A stretch of 64,000 nucleotides of DNA from contig OU612068.1 in NCBI GenBank assembly GCA_914767715.1, positions 29,388,001-29,452,000 of the forward strand, in the 5' to 3' direction. Made by a program: the position numbers and the translations under genes. The stretch's first letter is position 1. Each line of letters starts with the position of its first letter. Source of the DNA: Membranipora membranacea (lineage: Eukaryota; Bryozoa; Gymnolaemata; Cheilostomatida; Membraniporidae). Of the stretch, positions 24,801-37,400 are shown one piece after another. Below the pieces are notes generated by a model. It saw only the letters and a list, made by a program, of their open reading frames with translations. It searched no databases and had not been told where the DNA came from.

Positions 24801-27800
24801 GTCCTCTCTCCCGTTTGGTTCTTTTAACCCACGCCGCATAGGAAAAACCTGCTGAAAGAGGGTTATATTGAAAACTGCTAATGCTAGGAAAAAAATGATT
24901 TTTGATTAAGAGTCTGCACCATTGAAAACCCTGTGGGACAGGGTTTCCAAATCATTGGAGGCCGCTTGAATGTTGATAAATCTTAATTTTAGTGACGAAA
25001 CTCATGAAAGATTCTGCCAAATTGTCCGCAAAACAGGCGGAAAATGCTATAATTGACTATCCAAATACTAAAATTATTTCCCAAACTATGTCCATATGAG
25101 TTTTCAATGTTGCAGATTCTGAATCAAAAATAATCTTTTTCCCATTATAAGCGATTTTCAAGATAACACTCTTTTCAGCACGTTTTTCCTATGCGGTGTG
25201 GGTTAAAAGTACCAAACTGGAGAGAGGACAACTCGAAATTGAGGCCTAAATCAGAGCTCAGAAAACTGTCTATTACTGTAGAGCTGCTAAGAAGTATGAC
25301 TCATATGGGTTTGAGATAGAGGGATGGTCAGATGATGTACTCATTCAGGCAGCTAATCTACAGACTAAATCTGAACAAGTATTATCCAGTCTGCATGAGG
25401 TTAGTGACATGTACTATGTCTATGCGTGGATATATATACAAATAACTGGTTGATCTGTTTTCCACATACAAAGTGATATAATGCTATCTATGATGTTGAT
25501 TTGCCAATTTGCCTGCAAATGGAGTTGCACCTTTCGAGCCAATAGAATGGGTATGACCCTGAGTGCTGGCAAATTGATCTCAATGTAGATACATGACTGG
25601 TGGTGATTTGACCCTCATAACCTGATGACTTTTACATTTGATATTACAGTCACCTGAGGCGATGTCCATGAGAGTGAAATGGCAGAATTTCTTAGCTGTT
25701 ATTTCCAGTCAAGAGATATCGAGGAGTATCGAGTTCAAAAATCTCATCCGGGGAGGAATACCTAAGGATCACAGAGAGCGTGTTTGGAACATGTGTGTAA
25801 AATTAAATAGCATACATCTTCAGCTTTCACTTGACTCATTGTAGTCCAGACCTTATTTTTCTGTATTTTGGGCTTCCCCTGAAACCGATTGGGTGTTTGT
25901 TCAGATTAAATTCAAATGCATAATATGAATGACCCAGGTAGCAACACTACAAAATGCAGTCAGAATTAATCAAAGCTGATCAATGTTTGGTTTTTCTCTC
26001 CTCAGCCTCATCAATTTCCATGTGGGGAAATTCCGCACTACAGTCGGCCCACAGTACTATGAGAAACTCCAGAAGAAACATTCCAGGACTAGACACAACC
26101 CTATGGCTAAGCAGGTATGATATCTAGGCAGTTTTGCCTGTCATTTTTTTATCAATAATTTGCAGTCACTGACAAATCTGTATTGCACACTGATTTTTCA
26201 CTGTGCCCTCCCTTTTCTCTATTCCTATATCTTTGATATCTTGCCCATCCTAACATCATAGCGAATGTTTTCTAATATTATATTTATTTGTTTGCAGATA
26301 GAGTTGGATCTACGTAGAACTTTACCAAATAATAAATACTTTGAAGAGGAAACTTCTGAGGGAATCCCCAAACTGAGGAGAATTCTCCTGGCTTACAGCT
26401 ATCATAATCCTGTCATTGGTTACTGTCAGGTAAGTGTCATAATCCTGACATAGGTAACTGTCAGGTATGTGTCATAATATACATACCTACTAACAACTAG
26501 CCTATCTAGCATTATAAGCAGGATTTAAATCACACATAGTGGGAGTATTGAGAAGGAGGTATTATGAATCTTTTTAATGTCGGCAGCTCAATTTCATATC
26601 AAAACTTGAAGATCTGAGATTTAATGTTTATTCGAAGGTCAACAGGCCTCAGCACATAATTTTCAGTTCAGTTACATGTGACCAAGCTCTAACTTTATTA
26701 TACTGGCTAACCTTGGTTAACAATCAGTATTGCATTGCAGTTTGTAGAAATAGATATCAGCCATTTCTGGCATATACTGATCACACTGTACCTCTCTCTT
26801 TACTCAAGGGTATGAACAGAGTAGCTGCATTTGCTCTTCTCTTCCTCAAAGAAGAAGATGCCTTTTGGTGTCTGGTTTGCATAATAGACTTTATAATGCC
26901 CCAGGATTACTTCAGTATTAGTATGGTGGCAGCTCAAGCTGATCAGGTAATGCCTACTTACTATACCATCATTTCATCATCAGTCAACAGACAGTTCGGT
27001 CATGATAGGCATGGGCGTGATATCAATATAACCTGAAAATTAAAATAACGATTTTCGGACAAGGCAAAGCCCTTGACAAAAAGAACAAGGATCTTACATT
27101 ACATTCTCTACACACATATGCACTCCCAGCAAATGTGTCTGATTGATAGGGTGTCCCCCATGCACCATCTATTGTGTGAAATGAATTTTTGAAATTTTTT
27201 TAGAATGTAAAAAATGTATCATAATGATGATTGTTTTTGTTATCAGAGAGTGCTGAGGGATATTCTTGTAGAGAAATGTCCTCGTGTTACCTCACACCTG
27301 GACGCACTGGAGATGGATATCAGTCTGTTCTCCTTTAACTGGTTCCTGACTCTCTTCATAGAGAATATCCCAATCCCTACAGTGCTCAGGATATGGGACG
27401 CTTTCCTCTTTGAGGGAATAAAGGTAGATATCAGCTATAAAGAGTCTCAAGTTGTTTTGAGCAAAAAACGTATTCTTTAAAAATGATTTCACTACAAAGT
27501 TGATTGTTGATAACTTTTCTGTCCGAAACGATGTGCAAGATTTCTCTATGTAAGCCTGATGATTCTAGTGTGAAGTTTGTGTGAGAGGCAGAGCCCAGAA
27601 TGCAAATCTGCCAATTCTCTGATCATAAACATACAAATATAAATGATATACGATTCTGTGAGACTAGGTGTAATGACAAAAATTCATTGAAGAGTTGTAA
27701 ATATCAAGTAACATCTTATTTTGAATTTCAGATTTTATTCAGATATGCAACCGCATTCTTCAAGTACTCTGAGGAGGGAATACTACGAAGCACAGATTAT

Positions 27801-28481
27801 ATAACAGCCAATCAGTACCTGAGAGAGATGGGCACTCGTATGATCGACACTGAGAGGATAACTTACATAGCATTCAACTCAGTCAACCCGTTCCCTATGA
27901 GGATGATTCAGTCTAAACGTGCCATGTATCTAGAGCAAGTCAAGGTGAGACATCACATGTTAAACTTACCATAAATATTGATCACTTATTATTTGAGCAC
28001 ATGAAAAATATCCCACTGTGGGCTGACATATCTACGCTCACAATTAAAGTGATTGCTTTGCCATGTATGTATGGGTATTATTTTCTTCACTTACTGTAAA
28101 GTAAAATGCAAAAAATCGCATATATATGCATGACTGCTTCAATATGTGTGTGTTTGGAAAAGATGTCATCAATCCCTTTTTCTGGCTGCTGATTCCTCAA
28201 AAGCTGATGTTCTCAAGAAGGTCTAATAATTGAAATATGTTCATATTTGGGAGATTCAAATCTGGCGCTAGAATAATTTTGATACTCGACAAGACAATGC
28301 TGAAGACAAAGATGGTCACTGATGATTAATGACAAGAATTCAATGAATTTTGGTTATACTGTTTGTATTTGTGTAACAGACGGAGTTGAGAGAATTGAAT
28401 GCACTTCGAGAAGAGTTCCGTAATCAGAGAGCACATCTTGATTATCAGAGTGATGAGGAGGGGGACGACTTCGATGATTGA
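18879..28481 (+). CDS. TBC1D2: TBC1 domain family member 2-like Rab GTPase-activating protein
   Basis: Rab GAP of the TBC1D2/Armus type; the vertebrate protein acts on Rab7 at endosomes and autophagosomes. Exons: 18879..19060, 19494..19610, 19785..19908, 20436..20523, 20758..20945, 21280..21407, 21758..21889, 22194..22389, 22502..22608, 22929..23014, 24444..24588, 25282..25399, 25650..25792, 26006..26114, 26298..26429, 26809..26946, 27247..27423, 27732..27944, 28380..28481. All are phase-consistent: 874 aa (human TBC1D2 about 928). An N-terminal PH domain (about residues 36-132, from LCGYLAM to FTWLQELQ) is followed by predicted coiled coil (about 270-460) and a C-terminal TBC domain (about 580-830). 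Both GAP fingers are present: the IxxDxxR motif in IELDLRRT (Arg 628) and the YxQ motif in GYCQ (Gln 665). It should therefore be catalytically active. The C-terminus is acidic. The 2A/2B split is vertebrate, so it is probably co-orthologous to both. Confidence 0.92.
24125..24320. other. GC-rich island inside a TBC1D2 intron
   Basis: A block of about 200 bp rich in GCGCC, CCGCGG and CCCC runs stands out sharply against the AT-rich intron. It lies in the 1.4-kb intron between exons 10 and 11. Overlapping short ORFs run on both strands but none is recognisable. It may be the end of a mobile element or a foreign insertion. Confidence 0.45.
24760..25270. mobile_element. 511-bp palindromic MITE with TA flanks
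   Basis: Both ends read GACAGTTTTCTGAGCTC in inverted orientation, and inverted similarity continues through most of the element (for example around CTCTCTCC and CCGCATAGGAAAAA). TA dinucleotides flank both sides, fitting a Tc1/mariner-type target site. The right end lies only 11 nt from TBC1D2 exon 12, so the splice acceptor and polypyrimidine region sit partly in the element. Confidence 0.8.
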
Positions 28482-31460
28482 TCATATCTACTCTTCATAT
28501 ATCCGTAACCCAAATAGACACATCCCCTTATCCAGTGATACCTAGTCGTCAGTAATACAGCCGTGTCATATAAAATAACTTAGTCATTTCTTTTGACTGT
28601 GTCCTTTTTGTCCCTTATTATGTACTATACATATGGTTTAGTGATTATAAACGTGCTGATAAATTCACGAAAGTTTCAGCAGTGTGTTGTGTTTACTGGT
28701 TTTAGCAAGGAATAACTATTACTCCTTGGTTTTAAGGAACAAGCAACTCTTAGACTGTTATCCCTGTAATAGAAGCTTTGTACCTGGATGGACCAACCTA
28801 ACTTTGCACATGCCGATTTTCTACTTATTAGATTTCAATTCTTGTTTCTATGTTTCATATTTGGATGCCACTGATGTACTTTGGCCATAATGTCTCAATC
28901 ATAATGCCTAATCCATGACGATCCGGTGAATTAAATGGATCAAGTTTATATTTGCGGAGTCTATATATATTAATCTTTCCATGATGAATGATGACTCAAT
29001 GATGGTGCTATATTCTTAGAATGTTTGAACTACCTGTGTTATGAATAAGATATGAGATTCAACACACAGATTGATTAGAAAACGTACAACATAGATGGAT
29101 GAAGTGTAACTTAGTTTGAGTATGAAGGAATCACAAACCACTACTAGCATTGATGGTAGTGCAGTCATTTGTTTTAATGATATGTCACCATTTTCATCAG
29201 ACAAAAATATTTTTATTACGTTTTCGACATGTTCTACCATCAGCATGACTGATCACATTCATTCGAAGTCCAACGTACTGTCATGTAAGTCTCTAACCTG
29301 AGAGCTATCATCAGCATATGATTTTTATCATCTCTGTCATGACTATGTATGTTCATAAAATACATTCACATACACATATGTCAAATATGTCAAATAATAT
29401 GTCAAATATGAGATCTTAGCATAAAGACAGTATTGCGCATCAAAAGAAAGACTCTGTGACTATCTGAGGTGGAGACTTGCAGTATCTGGACATTTGTAAA
29501 CTGTTGCTTGGGCTCACGCACGCAATGTTTGAAGAAACATAAACGCTCCAAAGTCATGTCAAATACTGGATATATTTCACAGTTGTGTGCTCATTGCAAA
29601 AAAGAGTATAACTCCAAAGTAATGAGAAACTAAAAGTTATTATTGAAGTTGTGCTCCCAACATTTTGCACATAACCTTGACACCAGCTGTTTTGGAAGAG
29701 AAGGCTGAAAACTTCTGATGAAGTGGTGTGTGTAGAAGATTGTACAAGTACAAGAAAACTGTAAGTATAATAGGAAGTTGTCACTCAACTTGGATATACC
29801 GCCAAACATGTGTCTCTCGTTTTTCACCCAAGAAGAAGGTACAGATGGGACCATTTAGGTCATTGGACAACCCCTTTGACCAGTGTTGTTGGCCCTGGCC
29901 TCTCCCCATCATCATGGGCTGCTGGGACTTAGATATCTTTACTTTGCCAATGTCCAGTATGGTTGTTGATACTGGACATTGGCAAAGTAAAGACATATAA
30001 GTCCCAGGGGCCCATGCCTCTCCCCTTCTTCTTGTCCAACCACCAGATCTCAGTGGTATCTGTCACAGTTGGCTGATTACCACAGTACATTGGTGGCTAT
30101 TAATTAAGGGGGAGAAAGAGTGGAATGGAGTTATTTCTCTTATTTTAAATTCTCATCACTTAGTAGTTAGGCCTACTACACAACCTGAGCTCGGGCTGAG
30201 GTACCTCAAAAGTGAACACTTTCAGAAATGTTGCAGAGCAGTGGTAGGATCCACTCATACATGGTATCCACAATACTGCTTTGTAAGCCTTTGTACAACA
30301 TGCCATTTGCCGCATCTTCGACATATAACTCAATTTACGTTCAATTGAATTGTGTTGGACGGATTGCTGTGACATCATGCTGCACCTCATAAGTACTACG
30401 ACAGTCCTGTCACATCTTTCTACACCAGTTGCATGTGCCTGTTTTAATGCCCACCAAGATCTGAGAATCAAGTTTTCCAGCAACTTGGTTGTCCACTGGA
30501 CGTTGACTCGCAAATACATGTAGCAGTGGGTTCCCATTTTAGGCCTCAATCTATCGAGTCAACAAAAACCTCTATCCTGTCTTTGTCAATTCCTGCCTGA
30601 TTAGGAAAACTGCAGAAAGAGGTTTAATACTTGATCAACTATGAATATCTCTCTCTAGGCCTACGTCAGAATGAGTTATGTCTCATATTGTTAAGTGTTG
30701 GCAAAAAATCCAAGTGGATTCCCCCGTTGTCATACAAACAAATGTAATATAGTTGAGAACCCATTTTAATTTTTATTGGAGAGGTTTTTCTGTCCATTTC
30801 TCACAAGACCCACAGTTAGAGGCTACTTGATTAGTCTAGTATCCATCAACTTCTACATTTCAATTTTTGAGTCTATAAAATCTTGGCTGTTCTGAGTAGT
30901 AGACTAGACTAGTAAACTGCAGCTCTGCCTTGGCCATTGTAGCAGCCAGGACAACAGACTACTCATGATATAACATCTTGAAGCCTGTCCTGTCAGGGCG
31001 TCAGGTATTTTTAAGGGTATTGCTGGGAGATCAAAAGGGCGGGACGCTGGTTTCATCAGGGCGGTTTGGGATTTGTCTTAATCCCCCTGGTTCTATTGAC
31101 ACCCTCAAGGCCATGTCACATTCTCATGTCCAAACATGTTCCAAACTCCCTTTTACTCCAGGAGTATTTATCATATCACTTAAAATATCATGTAAGCTAA
31201 AACACTGGATGATCCTACCAAACACTCAAATGACTGAAATATTTTAGTACAAATTAATTCCTTCTCTCAATGGTATCTCAGCAAGGTGAAGCTAGAGCTA
31301 TGTCAACTGCTTGGCTCTGGTGAATTCCTTATTAGGTTTAGGTAAGGTTGACCTATATTTCAGTCTCCCCATGATTTCATCTATACAAGCATGCCATACA
31401 AGTATGTATGTAATTATGTATCAATTTTATATCAATGATGGAGATGTTCACTTCTTGCAG
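28482..31460. other. intergenic region between TBC1D2 and ANKS3
   Basis: About 3 kb without a supported gene. A minus-strand ORF at 30160-30549 (129 codons) matches no family I know. The only strong structure is the hairpin at 29923-30006. The TBC1D2 3' UTR and the ANKS3 promoter or 5' UTR must lie here. A CTTCTTGCAG acceptor-like site ends at 31460, just before the ANKS3 start. Confidence 0.5.
29923..30006 (+). repeat. 84-nt near-perfect hairpin
   Basis: Two 38-nt arms (29923-29960 and 29969-30006) are inverted copies with two mismatches and an 8-nt loop (GGTTGTTG). The size resembles an animal pre-miRNA or hairpin siRNA precursor. The very high pairing would also fit a small recent fold-back insertion. 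Either strand could be transcribed; nothing in the sequence decides this. Confidence 0.75.
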
Positions 31461-31466
31461 GCGGAG

Positions 31467-34400
31467 ATGAGTGTAGGGGGCGTTACCACAGCCGACATGG
31501 CCGCCGCCGGCTCAGACGACTCCGGTGATTCAGACTTTTTTAACTCGAGTCTGTCTATATGGAGAGGACCTAGATCATCACTAGAGGGGGAATATGAGCC
31601 TGTGTCTCTAGATCTACACACAGCCTGCAGCATCGGTAACTTTGATGTCGTCAGAATGTACATCAACAGGTAACAACTTGTGCTCCTGAAATTTCTATCA
31701 TAGAAATGTTACAGAGTTATAAGAGTTATATGAGTTACAAGATATTCACTCTGCGGAATTGTGGATAAATAATTAAATATCCACAGATCCACAGGCACAT
31801 GTGGTAGTGACAGCAGGAAAGAAAACACTTTACTTTAATCACTGATTTCGTTTGAGAGTTTATGTAATACGTGTAAATAGTATGGACTGAACATGGGACT
31901 ATTTTCCCTGACAAAACGGAGGCTGAAACTCCTTGAGAAGGCGCCATGAATCAAGAATCGACTACTATGGCAAAGCTAGACAAAGCCGATAGCTTTCCTC
32001 TGTTGTTAGAGCTGTATTATTCTGGTTGAATTGTAACCATATAACCAGTATTACCCTATAGAGTCTCAAAAACACCTGGGCCTCACACACATGCACAGAG
32101 CCCCTCCCTGTAGAGAATGAGGATTAACTTTGATTGACGTCTTACGCAACATTCTGACAAGTTATCAGGATAACAATAATGATTAATTCCTATCCGATTA
32201 ACTCTGTGGTTACGATGAGGTGTCTGCCAGATTGAACTGCTCTGTCTGTTTAATGTCATGTAGTGACTGGTATTGGTTAATTAGCTGGAATTAAATGTCT
32301 GAGTGACAACTACACTTAAGCATGAGGACCTTTATTGTGTCAGCAATGCTGCTGATGATACATGTGTAATGTAGTTATGACCAGCAGCTCTCCGTTCTCT
32401 AACAGTACAGAGTATCTGTGATTATCTCAGATAACAGAGATTTACCTGTGATTATATACCAGGGTATCTTCATCCTCTAATAATCTGTCTGGTAAACAGA
32501 CGAGCTGCTCACAGCTATCAAATCAGTGTGTATCAACATTAGGTGTATGGCCATATTTGGAGTGTTCTCATGTAGTTTATTAGTGGTCCCTTTCTTATGA
32601 CTTAAATGCCCTATTAAATGGAGTGATATAATTTTGTATTACAGCGAGGAAGATTTGAATGCAAAGAACAGTGGCGGATACACCCCCTTGATGTACGCAG
32701 CGTATATTGGGCATGATAACGTAGTTAATATGCTGATAGACGCCCAGGTCGATGTTAATTTGTCCAACGATAAAGGACATACACCTCTGATGTTAGCTGC
32801 AAGCTGCGGCAATGAAAGCGTATGCGAATTTCTCAAGGATGTAAGTGCCATTTTTATATATAAGTTTTTTATTCCTGCGTCAGGTTTAATAAGAAAACGT
32901 GAGCCAGGAACTATATACTAAAAATAACGATGTTATGTGATCCGCAGTCACAGTTTGTCAGATCAGATATCTGCATTGTAAAGAGCTCAATTTTCAACAG
33001 TTGTTAGGTGTATAAGTTCATGTGTTTTTTGATTGTCTGCTTCTCCTGTTTGGTTATTGGATGTTTCAGGCAGGTGCTGATCTGGAAGCTCAAGATAAGA
33101 AAGGCTGGACGGCGTTATTTCATGCAACATTTAATGGTCATCAGAATCTAGTCAAATTTCTGCTCGAGAGAGGAGCCAATATCAATGCAATGTAAGTCCA
33201 GATGAGGAAGAGAGTAGAATAGCTAGAATGTATGTCATCTTCATAAATAGACAGCTTGCTACTGGGGCCTTTATACTGTAGCTAGTCATCTCAGTGTTGT
33301 GGTATAATTGTTTTATTATGTTTTAACAGGGAGCCTAAGTATGGATTCACACCACTTATGCAGGCCGCCTTTCACGGACATGAGATAATAGCCCAGTGTC
33401 TACTTCAGCAGGTATGTAATACTTTCATACATATCAGCTGCGATTCAGACTATGTATGTCTGCCCATCAAGTTCTGCGGGACAAGACCCTCCACAGCAAA
33501 TATCCACTTAAGGTTTTCCCCCATTGTTTTCGTTCTGTTTAATTGATAAGGCAATTATGATTTGAACTACGTAAACTCCAGCTTAAAACATTTAATTGGA
33601 GATTTTTAAATTGTAATAATAAAAGCCGAGCAAGGATTGAAAAGCCACCACTGGTCGCTCATCAGTTATGACATTGATTGTTCTGCTATAAAAATAAGAT
33701 GATCAGAGTGTGCTCTGATGTTACAAGGAATGATGCTCTGGTAGTGTTTCTGATGTGCTGGTAGTGTTTATGCTGTTGCAATAGCCAAGAGAATTACATT
33801 ATGTGGTATTTTTTTCAGGGAGCTAATATGGAGTTGACAAGCCGAATAGGAGACACAGCTGGCTCTCTGGCCATGAAGAAAGGATTTATAAAGATTGTCA
33901 GTATGATTGATAATAAGGCTTTGTCTCACGTATCACTAAGGAGTGATGCCAGTCTAGGTGAGCTCATCTTTAACACTATACACTGATAAACATAATACAT
34001 TCATATGCATGTTGAGAATGCTTCTGTTTTTATATAGTTTTAGTCTAGTTCTCGCAGGGAGAGTGCGAGGGGTATATCCCGCCCTCCCTGGTTCTTGTAA
34101 GTTGTATCCTGACTTGTAAGATTGTCTTCTCCTGAATATCTGGAGATAATTGTTTATTTATCATCTCAGGCTCTGACGACAGCAGCTCAGATGAGACAAA
34201 CCCGAACTCATCCAGACTGAGGAAGGGTAGGAAGGGCCCAAGTATAGCTGAAGGTCCCGAGGCTATCAACAAACTCAGACACCCATGTGAGTATAGCTTT
34301 ATAGAGATAATAACTTACTCTAACAATACTTACTGCGATAATTAAAACATCATCAGATATGTTCAGTCTAGTCTTCTTCCTAGCTTCAAAGAAATGACCT

Positions 34401-37400
34401 TTATTTAATACAGAAATCAACGACAAATTATTAACTATTCCCAAATGTCTTGTTTGAATTATTTTATATCTTTGTGAGGTTGTTTAAACAGCTCCTTCTT
34501 AAATTGGAAAGCTTTCTAGTAGATGAATTTTTTAAATCATTTCTCCATTGTATGAATCTTACTCGAAGTTTTCTTGTTTTGTAGATGTTACATTTCAAGA
34601 TCCTGTAGTTACTGAATCTCCACAGAGAGCCCCTAAACAGCCTCATCCTCCTTCACAAGGTTTGCTTTACTGAACTATAAACTCTTATTGACATTCTCAT
34701 GCAATGATTCAGTTCGTATGTGTAGCAAGCAGACCCTCTCTTATTCGCCATCATCAGGAACAACAGTCAGGACAACTCTAAAGTGGATCCTCAGACTTAC
34801 AATTTCTTAACAATGATCACCCTACAGAAATGTACTGATTAAATCAATTTTAACAAACAGTCCAAGAACACTTTAATGCACAGGATAAAGTATAAGCAAA
34901 TTTTTATTTTCGACCATATATGAGCTAATATCTAAATGATGTTTGAGTCACTGAATGTTAGCCAGCACAAATTTTATATAGTGATTAGGTTAAGTTTATC
35001 TTAGCCTACTCCTTGTCTTAGCTAGCCATATTTAAAGCCTGCACAAAAATGGCGACCTTGGGTATAAGCCATCATGAAGGATTTTGAGAAAATCTAACAA
35101 TCGGTGGAATCAAAATTAATTACAAATAAATTCCAAAATTGATAATTCAGAAATTTTGAAAAAGTTTTTCCCCTCTTTCAAGTATTGATTGTGTATTATT
35201 CAGACATGCCTGCTTCGGACAGTTATATTATTGTAATCCATTTACTCTCTGATACTTATAATAGGAATGAGCAATGCTGTACCACCATTCCAGAATCTCT
35301 CTATTACCGGTGATGATTCACGATCTGCACAGCGGAGACCTACAAAACCTGCTAATACATACAGATCACAACACCAGCCTGTCGGGGCTGCTACTGTAGT
35401 CCAGGTAACTTAATGATGGCAGACAGATTATGTAGGAGATGTTCTTCCACTAAAATACTACTGTAGGAAAAGGAAACCGTCTCATTGGATAAGTTAGTTT
35501 GATATTGGTTTTGCATGGAAACATCAGAGCCGTTCTGACTTTTCGGCTGACTCGATATGATGTTGATAAATCCCCACATAGTTATATTTGATCCTTGGTA
35601 AATAAAACACTTCTGATTAAGAAGAAGATTGTATGATCTGTATATATGTATATTATTGAAGGTGTCTCCCAGCCCTAAAGTATCAGTAGGCCGACCTACA
35701 AACCTTCACGACCTTCTTATTCAGCTGGGACTGTCTCATTATGAGCAGAAGTTTGTAGATCAGGATGTCGATCTGGAGGTTAGTTGCTGAAGATATACTG
35801 AGCCTGTAGTATATGTATGTGTATGCGGAGCCTGTAGTATATGTATGTGTATACTGAGCCTGTAGTATATGTATGTGTATACTGAGCCTGTAGTATATGT
35901 TTGTGTATACTGAGCCTGTAGTATATGTATGTGTATACTGAGCCTGTATTATATGTATGTGTATGTGGAGCCTGTAGTATATGTATGTGTATACTGAGCC
36001 TGTAGTATATGTATGTGTATACTGAGCCTGTAGTATATGTATGTGTATACTGAGCCTGTATTATATGTATGTGTATGTGGAGCCTGTAGTATATGTATGT
36101 GTATACTGAGCCTGTAGTATATGTATGTGTATACTGAGCCTGTAGTATATGTATGTGTATACTGAGCCTGTAGTATATGTATGTGTATGTGGAGCCTGTA
36201 GTATATGTATGTGTATGTGGAGCCTGTAGTATATGTATGTGTATACTGAGCCTGTAGTATATGTATGTGTATACTGAGCCTGTAGTATATGTATGTGTAT
36301 ACTGAGCCTGTAGTATATGTATGTGTATACTGAGCCTGTAGTATATGTATGTGTATACTGAGCCTGTAGTATATGTATGTGTATACTGAGCCTGTAGTAT
36401 ATGTATGTGTATACTGAGCCTGTAGTATATGTATGTGTATACTGAGCCTGTATTATATGTATGTGTATACTGAGCCTGTAGTATATGTATGTGTATACTG
36501 AGCCTGTAGTATATGTATGTGTATACTGAGCCTGTAGTATATGTATGTGTATGCGGAGCCTGTAGTATATGTATGCGTATACTGAGCCTGTATTATATGT
36601 ATGTGTATACTGAGCCTGTAGTATATGTATGTGTATACTGAGCCTGTAGTATATGTATGTTTATACTGAGCCTGTAGTATATGTATGTGTATACTGAGCC
36701 TGTAGTATATGTTTGTGTATACTGAGCCTGTAGTATATGTATGTGTATTCTGAGCCTGTAGTATATGTATGTGTATGCGGAGCCTGTATTATATGTGAAT
36801 ATGTGTATACTGAGCCTGAATTATATGTGTACATGTGTTTGTATTACCAGTAAAATACAAGGATATACCACACTATTCTTCATTTGGATCTACAAAAATG
36901 TGTGATGTGTATTATATTATGTGTCTCCCTTGTTCAAGGATTCTGCCCCTCGCAACATGGACTATCCATCTATGCAGTATGATGTTGTTCAGGTGCATTT
37001 TCCACTGAATTTAGATTTACATGCCGTGATTCTTGCCTGTAGGTGTTTCTGACCCTGAGCGCTGATGATCTTAAGGAGATAGGATTAGATAAGTTTGGAC
37101 CTCGACGTAAGATGACCAACGCTATAGAGAGCTGGCAGAAGGAGACAGCCATGTTATCTGGAGGAGACTCGGGCGCTGATACCTCCTCCATGTCTAATCA
37201 TGTCGAGAAACTACAGATAGAGTTACAGGAGAAGAATCGTCAGCTTAATCAGGTCAGCCTCAGCTCTAATATCACTAATCTTATTACTCAGTATAGATAC
37301 GGGCATCAATCAAGAGATGAGTTAACTTTGGTACATGACTCGGGAAGGAGAACGATCACATTCACAATCACTGCGTTTCCATGGATCGCAAATTTCAGAG

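Noticed and set aside
30160-30549. 129-codon minus-strand ORF as a gene or transposase
   Set aside because: No recognisable motif, no splice structure and no flanking repeats; length alone is weak support.
35798-36830. CRISPR-like array of 28-bp units
   Set aside because: There are no unique spacers; units are contiguous, and it is a minisatellite in an animal intron.
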